8,927 nucleotides of DNA from an uncultured Clostridia bacterium (GCA_946615495.1 CAMOHY010000078.1:1-8927); one strand, 5' to 3'. Shown: positions 1 through 7,744, numbered from the stretch's first letter. Notes: a model not told the origin generated them from the letters alone. Translations and numbers: made by a program.

Positions 1-2
1 TG

Positions 3-2933
3 GTGACGCTGAATTTGACGCAGGAGCAGGCGGAAAACCTTTCCAGCGCCCGGCTCATCGTGCTGGCCCGGAACTTATACGATACGCTGGACAAGGCTTA
101 TTTCCGCGTGTACAGCACGGCGGACGTTACCGTGAACGGCACGCAGGTTTCTTCCGTGTACAACGGAACCACCCTGCTGGCCATGAACGAGGCGGGCTAC
201 AGCCCCCTGACCGGGGCCGTTTCCTACCACGTATCCGAAGAAGGGCTTTTGCTGGTGAACCTCTACCCCGTGGATGAGAACCTGAAACGGGCGGAGAAGC
301 CGGTAATCGCGGAGTACATGATAGCTGAGGACGGCCATTTGGAGCTGAAGGGCTACGCGGCCTACGACGAAATGACGGGCGCCTATTCCCGGCGCGCCGA
401 CGTGGATTTGTCCCAGTACCAGGGCATCACCTTTTTGAACGAATACCGCGTTCCCACCATGAACGAGCTGGGCGAATACGCCGCCTTTGACGAATGGGAG
501 GACGACGCGCACACGAGCATTCAGTGGAAGTCCCGCTGGGACATTGACCGGACGGATTTCGTGCTCGCCCTTTCGGCGGACGAGGTGATGGGGGAGGCCC
601 TTTGCGCCGCTTACGAAATCACCGACACCCAGGGCAACGTGTATATGACCCAAATCGTGCCGCTGAACCGGGGCGGCGTGACCTCCTACGAAACGGAATG
701 TGAGGTCGGGCCGGGAGTTCCCTATATCCGGGCCAAGGCGCGCGCCAACGGCGGCCAGCGGCTGGAGGTGGCTTTGGAAGCCGCGAACCAATCCCAAGTT
801 CAGCAAAGCTATTCCGTGGATGGCCTGCGGGTGAACGGCGTTGATATCCCCGGCAGTTGGTTCATTGCGGATCAGGACGGTCAATTGAAAATTCTCAATC
901 CCAACGAAAGCGCCGCCGTCCTTATCAGCCTGGAGGCGGATACGCTGCGCGGCCTGGGCGTTTCCGGCGCAGGATGGCAGATCACCGGCGTTTTTCACGT
1001 GTACGGCGCGGAAACGGCGGGGGGCTATCAATTTGATTTCCTGGTGGAAACGGAGGCTTCCCCGACAGGCGGCGCGGAGGAAGGCGCCGGCCGGGCCGGA
1101 GAGGAAAACGGCTGGACCGACGCCGCCTTGCAGTATCCCATGCTGGGCAGGGAAAAATTGAATTTTTCCAGCTTCCTGGTCAGCCGCCCCGGAGAATTCG
1201 CCGAGGATTCCTATGTGATCGTCAATTTCACTTTGGAAAACACCGCCGGCGCCGACATCCACTATATTCTGCAGAACGTGAAGCTCAACGGCCTTGCGGC
1301 GGACGCGCAGGCCTTGAATTTTGAAGGAAGCGGGCCTCAGGATTTTACGGGCAGGCGCATGGCGGCGGCGGGGGAAAAGAGCGCGGCCAGCCTTCTGCTG
1401 GGTTATGAGGATATTTCCCGCATCATTCCGGATGTGGCCCTCACCGCCGTATCCTGCGATCTGCGGCTGTACGCTTCGGCGGAGGAAGGCTCCAGGCCCG
1501 TTTGCACGGTTCCCATAAAAATGCTTACTTACGTTCCCTTGACTACGTTTTACAACGACGCCGCCGTCCTGCCGGAGCAAGACGTGGTGCTGTATGGGTG
1601 GAACATAGGCGCGTTCAACCCCCGCAACGCCCAAACGCTGTTTTCCCACCAGGGCTGCAGCGTGGACCTGGCGGGCGTGTTCGTTGTGGAGCGCAGCTTT
1701 GTGCTGCTGCTGAACGTAAAGAATAAAACGGACGCTGACTGGAACATTTATTTATCCCAGGCCCGGATTGACGAAAAGGAAGCCCAGATCGGCTGCACAA
1801 TAAACGCTTTCGTAAAAGCGCGAAACAACCGCGTCCGCAGCCTGGGCGCCGGCAATCCGCTGTGGGAGGCGGAAACGGGCGCCGAAATTCAGGTGAAGGC
1901 CAGGGAGTCAAAGTATCTCTATGTGTCCGTCGCTTCCCTTTCTCAGGAGCAGGCGGAGGCCAGGGGCCTGTCCTTCCACGCGTATATGAACGATAGCAAC
2001 AACGCGCAGGACTGCGCCTACTTTGACCGCATCCAGATCGTGGGCCAGGAGGATGCTCCCCTTCAGGAGGGAATTGCGGCCGTTGCGCCCGCCTCCGATT
2101 ACACCGTTACGGCGGGTCAGCCGCTTCCGGCGGAAAACCGGGGCGGCGTAATCGCAAGCGAAGTGCGGACGGACAACGCCCGGTCCCGCCAGCCCGTTTT
2201 TTTGCGCGTGACGATGCCGGAGGGCGAAAAAATGGCGGCCAGCTACTATGTGCTGCTCAGAAAAGTGCGGTCGGACGCCGAGCTGGCCGAAATGAACATT
2301 TTGAACGAACGCAATCTGGAAACGATGCAGGTTCAGCTTTCCTTTGCCGACGGCCGGGAATGGCTGATCTATGATACGCTGGGAGAAATGCAGGTGGCGG
2401 AGGACGGAAAGTCCGCCTGGGCGGAGTATCCCGGCCTGCGGCCCGTGGTGTGCGCGGGAGAGGAAAGCATGCCCGTGCTCATTTCCGAAATCGTGACGGA
2501 AAGGCCGGGAATTATTGATTTTTATCAATACGGGGGCCATTTGTCCTTTAGCTCCACGGTGGTTCCGGGGGCCGTGCTGGGGTATGGCGTTTCCGCCCAA
2601 TTGGCCTATGATGTGCATACGGGCAGCGCCGCGCTGGCGCAGGTAAGGGAAACAGAAGAAAAGTATGATTATCTGTCCGGTCTGGTCACCCAGCGGCTGC
2701 GGGCGGTGCCTGCCGACGCCTCCCTGGAGGACATTGTGAAAATGCTCAATCTGGAAACGATTGGCGCTTCGCCCCGGCAGATACAGTACCTGCACGGCGG
2801 CCAGGCGCAGTTTGCCCTGGAGCCGGTGCTTGATTGGGAGAATTATTACGTAACCTTCTATTACCTGACCGCGGAGGGCCAGATAAAGTGCACCCCGCCG
2901 CAGCCGCTTTCCTCCTTCCAGGCGGCGCCGTAA
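3..2933 (+). CDS. Large beta-rich repeat protein, 5'-truncated, unknown function
   Basis: The frame is open to the window edge, so this is the C-terminal 976 or so residues of a longer protein; the GTG at position 3 is just the first in-frame start-like codon and has no visible ribosome site. I do not recognise a family. At least three diverged copies of one module occur at about residues 250-350, 400-510 and 560-680. Each opens with a hydrophobic strand plus a phrase like LxxxN(K/Q)(T/S), then a second strand ending in V(N/L)NG, and closes with an aromatic strand such as FHVYG, LRLYA or FHAYM. Residues 353-370 are a Gly/Glu/Ala-rich linker. Residues 690-960 look like further beta domains. 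No membrane segment, sortase motif or catalytic signature is visible, and cysteines are few. Ig-like, possibly surface-exposed domains are an inference; a signal peptide or anchor would have to lie upstream. It ends 115 bases before the next co-directional gene. Confidence 0.85.
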   Translation: MTLNLTQEQAENLSSARLIVLARNLYDTLDKAYFRVYSTADVTVNGTQVSSVYNGTTLLAMNEAGYSPLTGAVSYHVSEEGLLLVNLYPVDENLKRAEKPVIAEYMIAEDGHLELKGYAAYDEMTGAYSRRADVDLSQYQGITFLNEYRVPTMNELGEYAAFDEWEDDAHTSIQWKSRWDIDRTDFVLALSADEVMGEALCAAYEITDTQGNVYMTQIVPLNRGGVTSYETECEVGPGVPYIRAKARANGGQRLEVALEAANQSQVQQSYSVDGLRVNGVDIPGSWFIADQDGQLKILNPNESAAVLISLEADTLRGLGVSGAGWQITGVFHVYGAETAGGYQFDFLVETEASPTGGAEEGAGRAGEENGWTDAALQYPMLGREKLNFSSFLVSRPGEFAEDSYVIVNFTLENTAGADIHYILQNVKLNGLAADAQALNFEGSGPQDFTGRRMAAAGEKSAASLLLGYEDISRIIPDVALTAVSCDLRLYASAEEGSRPVCTVPIKMLTYVPLTTFYNDAAVLPEQDVVLYGWNIGAFNPRNAQTLFSHQGCSVDLAGVFVVERSFVLLLNVKNKTDADWNIYLSQARIDEKEAQIGCTINAFVKARNNRVRSLGAGNPLWEAETGAEIQVKARESKYLYVSVASLSQEQAEARGLSFHAYMNDSNNAQDCAYFDRIQIVGQEDAPLQEGIAAVAPASDYTVTAGQPLPAENRGGVIASEVRTDNARSRQPVFLRVTMPEGEKMAASYYVLLRKVRSDAELAEMNILNERNLETMQVQLSFADGREWLIYDTLGEMQVAEDGKSAWAEYPGLRPVVCAGEESMPVLISEIVTERPGIIDFYQYGGHLSFSSTVVPGAVLGYGVSAQLAYDVHTGSAALAQVRETEEKYDYLSGLVTQRLRAVPADASLEDIVKMLNLETIGASPRQIQYLHGGQAQFALEPVLDWENYYVTFYYLTAEGQIKCTPPQPLSSFQAAP

Positions 2934-3048
2934 AGAACGATGCTGGGCGCGCCGGATGCGAAGCGCAAAAAACGGGGCCTTTCCATGGTAAGATAAGCGC
3001 GTAAAAACAAGGCGGACTTACCGGAAAAGAAAAGGAGCATGAAAGGCT
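2934..3048 (+). other. Intergenic gap with inverted repeat and RBS
   Basis: This 115-base gap separates the large repeat protein from the membrane protein. It contains a six-base inverted repeat, GGTAAG at 2987-2992 and CTTACC at 3017-3022, with a 24-base loop, and a purine-rich 3' end. I see no convincing sigma-70 promoter and no terminator with a U-tract, so readthrough from the upstream gene is possible but not shown. Confidence 0.4.
3032..3037 (+). promoter_or_regulatory. Ribosome binding site of the GrpE-like membrane protein
   Basis: AAGGAG lies 11 bases before the ATG at 3049. A nearer GAAAGG at 3041-3046 leaves too little space. A second ATG at 3039 sits one base after the AAGGAG in another frame and opens only a six-codon reading frame ending at 3059. 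It is too close to the site to be a credible start, so 3049 is preferred. Confidence 0.6.
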
Positions 3049-3885
3049 ATGACGATTGAAAAATACTATCTCAGCCAGCGGGAAGCATTTCTCAGCCAGG
3101 CGCGGGAAGCGCAGGACGACAGGGCGCTGCTTGCGGGGTATAAAGGCTTGATGGAGCAGATGAAAAGCTGCGCCATGTCCCAGCATCCCCATGAGGACGT
3201 GCTGCGCCAGGTGATCGCCCTGCTGTTTTACGCGGCCATGCAGGGCGCGGAAATGACGCTGGTGCGCGATTTGCCCACCGTCGTTTACCGGCAGCGGGAG
3301 GACGGCGCCCCCAAGGCGCGGCGGCTGCCTTCCGTGCTCCTGCACCCTTACGTCCGCTGCGCGGTGCTGGCGCTGGGCGTTGCCATCAGCCTGCTGGGCG
3401 GCCTGGGCGCGTGGAAATACGCCGCTGTGTTCGCGCTGGCGGCGGGGCTGGAGGCGCTGTGCCTGCGTCCGGCTGGAAAGGGAGGGCCGGAGCCTATTGC
3501 CGCCTCGGCCCTGCGCATCGATTATCTGGACAGCTTCATTATCAAGCAGGCAAAGCGAATGGACCAGCAGATTGAGGACGTGAAGAACCTGCTGGCGGAC
3601 CAGGAAGCCTCCTGCGCCGGAAATTTGGAAGCCCCCGGCCTGGCCCTGTGCCAAAGCGTGTGGGCCGCGGCCAACGCCAATTATCCGGTGGATATGGCCA
3701 TGGATGCGGTGGAAAAGCTTTTGCGGCAAAACGGCGCCGCCCTGGTGGAATACGCGCCCGATGTGCGGAATTGGTTTGAGGTGATGCCCACCCGGCAGGC
3801 TTCCCATACCGTTTACCCGGCCATCAAAAGGACCGGCGACGGCTCGCTGCTCTGCCGGGGCCAGTACGTTGAAAATAAGGGCTGA
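3049..3885 (+). CDS. Membrane-hairpin protein with GrpE-like C-terminus
   Basis: This 278-aa protein has three visible parts. Residues 1-95 are soluble and mostly helical. Residues 103-140 are a strongly hydrophobic Ala/Leu/Gly stretch long enough for two short membrane helices joined by GGLGAWKY, with basic residues (KARR) just before. Residues 155-278 are soluble, with a charged helix around 160-187 (IIKQAKRMDQQIEDVKNLL). The last 60 residues follow the outline of GrpE's C-terminal beta domain: a helix ending in a Gly (VEKLLRQNGA), a strand with LVEYAPD, an F-x-V-M-P turn, then TVYPAI and a closing LLCRGQYV. That resemblance is pattern recognition, not a search result. Because the next gene is an Hsp70-like ATPase, a membrane-tethered nucleotide-exchange factor is a reasonable inference. 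GrpE's long dimerising helix is not obvious, so a different adaptor remains possible. It lies 38 bases upstream of the ATPase gene. Confidence 0.8.
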   Translation: MTIEKYYLSQREAFLSQAREAQDDRALLAGYKGLMEQMKSCAMSQHPHEDVLRQVIALLFYAAMQGAEMTLVRDLPTVVYRQREDGAPKARRLPSVLLHPYVRCAVLALGVAISLLGGLGAWKYAAVFALAAGLEALCLRPAGKGGPEPIAASALRIDYLDSFIIKQAKRMDQQIEDVKNLLADQEASCAGNLEAPGLALCQSVWAAANANYPVDMAMDAVEKLLRQNGAALVEYAPDVRNWFEVMPTRQASHTVYPAIKRTGDGSLLCRGQYVENKG

Positions 3886-3907
3886 GCCCTTTGCACAAAA
3901 GCCGCGG

Positions 3908-3915
3908 AAAGGAAG
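3908..3915 (+). promoter_or_regulatory. Ribosome binding site of the Hsp70-like gene
   Basis: AAAGGAAG precedes the ATG at 3924 by 8 bases. This decides the start: an upstream in-frame TTG at 3891 would add eleven charged residues (HKSRGKEERT type) encoded by the ribosome site itself, and those residues would precede the conserved phosphate-1 strand. Confidence 0.75.
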
Positions 3916-3923
3916 AACGGACC

Positions 3924-5801
3924 ATGAATTACATCGGCATTGATGTGGGAGACGGCGAAAGCAGCGTATGCGTGCTGCCCGAAAACAGCCAGATTGAGCC
4001 CCGCCCGGTCAAGATCACGGGAAAGGAAAGCTTCCTTTCCGCCGTTTCTCTGGACGCGCAGGGCCAGCCCGTCATCGGCATGGACGCCGTGGGCAGGGGA
4101 GCCAGCCAGGGCCTGTCCGTCCGGTTCAAGTCCCAGTTCCTGTCCGGCGGCGAAAAGGCGCGCGGGGATATGCGGCGCTTCTTGGCGGGGCTGCATGGCG
4201 AAATGGAAAAGGAAGGGCTGTTTCAAAAGCCTTACGAAATCGCCGTGGGCTGCCCGGCGGGCTGGAACGGCGACGCCCGCGCCCAGTACCGGAGCTTGCT
4301 GGAGGAGGCCGGGTTTCAGTCGCCCCACATCGTGTCCGAATCCAGGGCGGCGTTTCTCTACGCCAAGCACGCCCGCACCATTCAAATGGACCCTGCGCTG
4401 ATTGAAAGCAGCGCCCTGGTAATCGATATCGGCTCCTCCACCCTGGATTTTGCCTACGTGGTGGATGGCTGCGAATCCAACGTGGGCACCTTTGGCGACG
4501 TTTACCTGGGCGGCGGCGCCATCGACGAAGCGATCCTGCAGGCCGCGGTCAAGGAAGCGGAGCGGCAATCCGAAATCCTTTCCGTTTTCCGGGAAGCGCC
4601 GGAATGGCGCAGCTATTGCCTGCTGGCGGCCCGGCGGCTGAAGGAAGAGTTTTTTACCAGGCAGTCTCAGGGGGAGGGCGATGCGCGCTTCAGCGAAACG
4701 GTGATGCTCAATTACGACCGCCCTTTGCCCCTCAAGCTCTGGGTAAACGGCCAGCTCATGTGGCGCATCGTGAACCTGGGCATCGAAGCGCTTCACGGCC
4801 TGAGCTTTTACCAAATGCTGAAAAACGCCCTGGATGAAGCGTATGAAAAAACCCTGGCCCGGCCTCCGCGCCTGGTGCTGCTCACCGGCGGCGCGTCCCG
4901 GATGCGGTTTTTCCAGGAGCTGTGCAGGAAGCGGTTCCCTCAGGCGGTGTTCATTCTGTGCGAGGAGCCGGAATATTCCATCGCCAAGGGGCTGGCTTAC
5001 TCCCTGTGGGTGGACAAGAACATTCAGGCCTTTAACGGCGCCATTCAGAGCTATCTGCGGGAGGACCATATCCACCAGGCCGTGCAGGACCATATGGATT
5101 CCCTCATTTCCGTGGTTTCCGATTATATGACCGATATCAGCTTTCAGGAAACGAAAAAGCACATTGTGGATTGGCAATCCGGGGCCTTTGGCAAGCTGAG
5201 CGATATGAACGCCGTGGCCCAGGCCGGTATTGCCGAAAGGCTGGGCAGCCCCTCCGTCCGCCAGGAGCTGATGAAGATGGTGGAAAACGAATTGGCCGCC
5301 TCCTGCGCCCAATTGCAGCCCCAGCTGGACGAAATTTCCGCCCGCTACCGGGTGCCGGCCGGAATCATGCAGCTAAGCGGCGTGGAGCTTTTGTCCGATT
5401 CCCTTCCCGGCGCGGCGCCCAAGCCCGATGTGGAGGCGCTGCAAAAGGCCGTGCAGGTGCTTATTACCGGCATCGTAACGGTAATTGTGCTCCAAATCCC
5501 CGGCATCCAGATCATTCCCGTCATCCTGGCCGCCGCCGCCGCCATCCTGGGCAAAAGCCTCATCGCCAGCTTTACGGAGAATGTGAATATTCCCCTGTTC
5601 CTTCGCAAGCTCATCCCGGTGGAGCAGATTGCCAATGAAAAATTCAGGGAAAAGCTGCGCAAAAGCTTCCGGGAGGAGCTTGGGCGCACATCGTCCTTCC
5701 AGGATTGCGTGTCCTCCAATATGGAAAAGGTCATCAACGATTATGTGGCGCATATGGCCCGAAATTATGAAATCCGGATTACCGGAAAGGAAGAAGCGTG
5801 A
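3924..5801 (+). CDS. Hsp70-like ATPase with C-terminal membrane hairpin
   Basis: This 625-aa protein starts directly on the first strand of an actin/Hsp70 ATPase fold. Phosphate-1 is GIDVGDGESS (residues 5-14), a CPAGWN segment at 110-115 matches the Hsp70 VPAxFN position, phosphate-2 is VIDIGSSTLDF (166-176), LGGGAID (195-201) matches the Hsp70 LGG-FD segment, the adenosine motif is LLTGGASRM (319-327), and EEPEYSIAKGLAY (347-359) closes the domain. From about 365 the DnaK-type substrate-binding beta sandwich is not recognisable. Residues 366-490 are helical and charged, residues 508-548 are a hydrophobic double segment (VLITGIVTVIVLQIPG, then IIPVILAAAAAIL), and 565-625 form an amphipathic helical tail. 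It is therefore likely a membrane-associated Hsp70-family ATPase rather than general DnaK. In phosphate-1 the DnaK threonines are replaced by Asp-Gly. The TGA stop overlaps the GTG of the dynamin-like gene, implying translational coupling. Confidence 0.9.
   Translation: MNYIGIDVGDGESSVCVLPENSQIEPRPVKITGKESFLSAVSLDAQGQPVIGMDAVGRGASQGLSVRFKSQFLSGGEKARGDMRRFLAGLHGEMEKEGLFQKPYEIAVGCPAGWNGDARAQYRSLLEEAGFQSPHIVSESRAAFLYAKHARTIQMDPALIESSALVIDIGSSTLDFAYVVDGCESNVGTFGDVYLGGGAIDEAILQAAVKEAERQSEILSVFREAPEWRSYCLLAARRLKEEFFTRQSQGEGDARFSETVMLNYDRPLPLKLWVNGQLMWRIVNLGIEALHGLSFYQMLKNALDEAYEKTLARPPRLVLLTGGASRMRFFQELCRKRFPQAVFILCEEPEYSIAKGLAYSLWVDKNIQAFNGAIQSYLREDHIHQAVQDHMDSLISVVSDYMTDISFQETKKHIVDWQSGAFGKLSDMNAVAQAGIAERLGSPSVRQELMKMVENELAASCAQLQPQLDEISARYRVPAGIMQLSGVELLSDSLPGAAPKPDVEALQKAVQVLITGIVTVIVLQIPGIQIIPVILAAAAAILGKSLIASFTENVNIPLFLRKLIPVEQIANEKFREKLRKSFREELGRTSSFQDCVSSNMEKVINDYVAHMARNYEIRITGKEEA
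5786..5793 (+). promoter_or_regulatory. Ribosome binding site of the dynamin-like GTPase, inside the Hsp70-like gene
   Basis: AAAGGAAG lies within the last codons of the ATPase gene. The overlapping GTG at 5798 is 4 bases beyond it and 7 beyond the core AGG; an in-frame ATG at 5807 would be 13 bases beyond. The GTG with its GTGA stop/start overlap is preferred, but the ATG, three codons later, is possible. Confidence 0.6.
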
Positions 5802-7711
5802 ACGCTATGCCCGATCAGGAAAAAATGGACGCCTTCGCGGAACTGAAAATGCTCCGGCAAACCATCGCCGCCTTTTCCCCCAACGACCCCGAATTGGCCG
5901 CCATCGACGATATGCTGGGCAAGCTGCGCGCCCGGCAGTACACGGTGGCCGTGGTGGGCGAATTCAACCGCGGAAAATCCAGCCTTATTAACGCTTTGCT
6001 TGGCATGAGCGTGCTCCCGGCGGATATTACCCCCACCACCGCCACCGTCAACCGCGTGGTGTACAGCGAAACGCCTTATGTGCGCCTGCACATGCGGAAC
6101 GGGGAGACGGAGGGCGTATCCATGTCCATGCTCAAGGACCGGGTGACGAAGCTGAGCGCGGAGGCCCAGAGCGCGGCGGAGGCCGTGAAGGAAGCCGAAA
6201 TCGGCTATCCCACCGTGTTTTGCAAAAACAACGTGGCCATCCTGGACACGCCGGGGCTGAACGACTGCGCCGAAATGGACGCGCTGACCTTTGCCAAAAT
6301 GGAAAAGGCCGACGCGCTGATTTACGCCATCCACGCCCTCATCCCCTTTAGCGATTCGGAGGCGGAGGCCGTGTGCCGCCTGCTAAATTATCCAAACATC
6401 CGCCATATCCTGTTTACGGTGGGCTTTATCGATCAAATTCCGCTGGAGGAGCGGGAGCGCGTGCTGGCCGTGATTCAAAAAAGGATTCTGCGGCTGACAA
6501 AGCGGAAAATGGAAGAAAAGGGTTTGGACGAAGCGGACGCGGCCCGGCGGCAGGCAATCCTGGAGGGCGCGTCCATCGTTGGCGTTTCCGCCAAGATGGC
6601 GCTGGACGCATTCGTGACCGGCAGCCAGGCCCAGTTGACCGCCTCCTGCATAGAGGAATTTAAAAAGCTGCTCATGGCGCGGCTCACCGCCCAGCAGGAT
6701 GAATGGCTCTCCTACGAAATCCTGCCCTATTTAAAAAACCAGGCCGGCGCCTTTGGCGGCGCGGCGGAGCGGGCGCTTATCGCCATGGACCAAAGAATCG
6801 AAAACGCGCAGGAAGAAATCGGCAGCGCCAAGGAGCAATTGGACGCGCTGCTGGCGGACGCGGAGAGAATGGGAAAGGAATTTTGCAGCCAGGTGGATTC
6901 CCAGGCCGGCACGAAGGAGGAGCGCACAGGCAGGCTCCAGCAGGTCATTTTGGAAGAATGCCGCCTGGCCGCAGAGCGGGCCGGGGCGGGGCGGCCCGCG
7001 GCGGAGGAAAGCCAGCATCCTCTGGTCGATGAATTCAACGCGTCCAGCAAAGCAGGGTTTTTTTCACAGGCCAAAAATTGGGTAAAAAAGAAGGTCATGG
7101 AAAAGGACCTGTTTCGGGAAAGCGGCGATCCCATGGTCCGCGGGCTGGAGGAGGGCTTCTGGGAAGCGCGCGGCCAGGTGATTTCCCAATGGGTCCCGGC
7201 GCTTGAACAGGCGGCGAAGGAAGCGTACGCCGGCCTGTCGTCTCTTCCCAGCCAGGCGGAGGGGGCTATTTTGGCAGCGATGGGCCGGGCGGCGGAGCTG
7301 ATTGGAACGGGGGAAGTGAAGCTGCCGTCCCGATTGATGGACGAGCCCTTGAACGGCGAGCCTTTTGTGCTGATGACGGAGGACGCGGTGGAGGCGCTGC
7401 GGCAGCTCCAGCCCGGAAACCTGAAAATCGGCACCCAGGAATGGATCGCCCAGCGGGAAGCGGCGTCGCTTTCCGGCGCCTTTACCACCCTTGCCGCCGC
7501 GCGCGCGGCGGCGGCGGAGCAGGCCGTGATGGAAAAGGCCAAAGGGATTTACGAAGCCGGTCTTGCCCAATCGCTTGCCCTGGATGCCGCGCTGGAAAAG
7601 CTCAAGGAAGAAAAGGAAGAGCTGAAAGCGCAAATCGCCGCCACCCAGAAAATGCTGTCGGGCAGCGGCGGGGAAGGCCAGGAAGGAATATTGGAAGAAA
7701 TGAAGAAATAA
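5798..7711 (+). CDS. Dynamin-like GTPase
   Basis: This 637-aa protein has a large-GTPase domain at residues 48-300. G1 is GEFNRGKSS (54-62), the signature of bacterial dynamin-like proteins; G2 is TPTTATVN (78-85); G3 is DTPGLND (150-156); G5 is probably SAK (264-266). The usual G4 (N/T)KxD is degenerate, with TVGFID at 207-212 keeping only the Thr and Asp. Residues 300-637 are almost entirely helical and charged, consistent with dynamin-type helical bundles, and the tail at 590-620 (LEKLKEEKEELKAQI) predicts a coiled coil. I see no membrane helix or clear hydrophobic paddle, so membrane contact may come through its partners. GTP binding and hydrolysis are expected from the family; fission, fusion or membrane tethering is inferred. 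The gene overlaps the Hsp70-like gene by four bases, which argues that the two proteins act together at a fixed ratio. It ends 96 bases before ldh, with no terminator in between. Confidence 0.9.
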   Translation: MNAMPDQEKMDAFAELKMLRQTIAAFSPNDPELAAIDDMLGKLRARQYTVAVVGEFNRGKSSLINALLGMSVLPADITPTTATVNRVVYSETPYVRLHMRNGETEGVSMSMLKDRVTKLSAEAQSAAEAVKEAEIGYPTVFCKNNVAILDTPGLNDCAEMDALTFAKMEKADALIYAIHALIPFSDSEAEAVCRLLNYPNIRHILFTVGFIDQIPLEERERVLAVIQKRILRLTKRKMEEKGLDEADAARRQAILEGASIVGVSAKMALDAFVTGSQAQLTASCIEEFKKLLMARLTAQQDEWLSYEILPYLKNQAGAFGGAAERALIAMDQRIENAQEEIGSAKEQLDALLADAERMGKEFCSQVDSQAGTKEERTGRLQQVILEECRLAAERAGAGRPAAEESQHPLVDEFNASSKAGFFSQAKNWVKKKVMEKDLFRESGDPMVRGLEEGFWEARGQVISQWVPALEQAAKEAYAGLSSLPSQAEGAILAAMGRAAELIGTGEVKLPSRLMDEPLNGEPFVLMTEDAVEALRQLQPGNLKIGTQEWIAQREAASLSGAFTTLAAARAAAAEQAVMEKAKGIYEAGLAQSLALDAALEKLKEEKEELKAQIAATQKMLSGSGGEGQEGILEEMKK

Positions 7712-7718
7712 ATATCAC
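7691..7718 (+). promoter_or_regulatory. Weak possible ldh promoter
   Basis: TTGGAA at 7691-7696 and TATCAC at 7713-7718, 16 bases apart, each match the sigma-70 consensus at four of six positions and overlap the end of the GTPase gene. AATAAT at 7727-7732 is a better -10 but has no matching -35. The leader needs a promoter if ldh is separately transcribed, but none here is convincing. Confidence 0.2.
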
Positions 7719-7744
7719 GCCGAGGCAATAATAAAAGAACGGAG

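Noticed and set aside
3..5. GTG at position 3 as the true start of the large protein
   Set aside because: Only two bases precede it, no ribosome site can be seen, and the frame is open to the edge; the protein most likely continues upstream.
75..1649. Long open frame on the minus strand (524 codons) opposite the large beta protein
   Set aside because: Its translation is rich in His, Arg, Gly and Ala with no domain pattern, there is no ribosome site, and it mirrors the codon structure of the + gene; GC-rich genes commonly give such antisense frames.
3891..3923. Longer start (TTG at 3891) for the Hsp70-like gene
   Set aside because: The extra eleven residues are encoded by the ribosome binding region, and the conserved first strand of the ATPase begins right after the ATG at 3924.
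3813..5312. Minus-strand open frame (499 codons) opposite the Hsp70-like gene
   Set aside because: The + strand frame carries clear ATPase motifs across the same bases; the antisense product has no recognisable motif and a His/Gly/Ala-biased composition.
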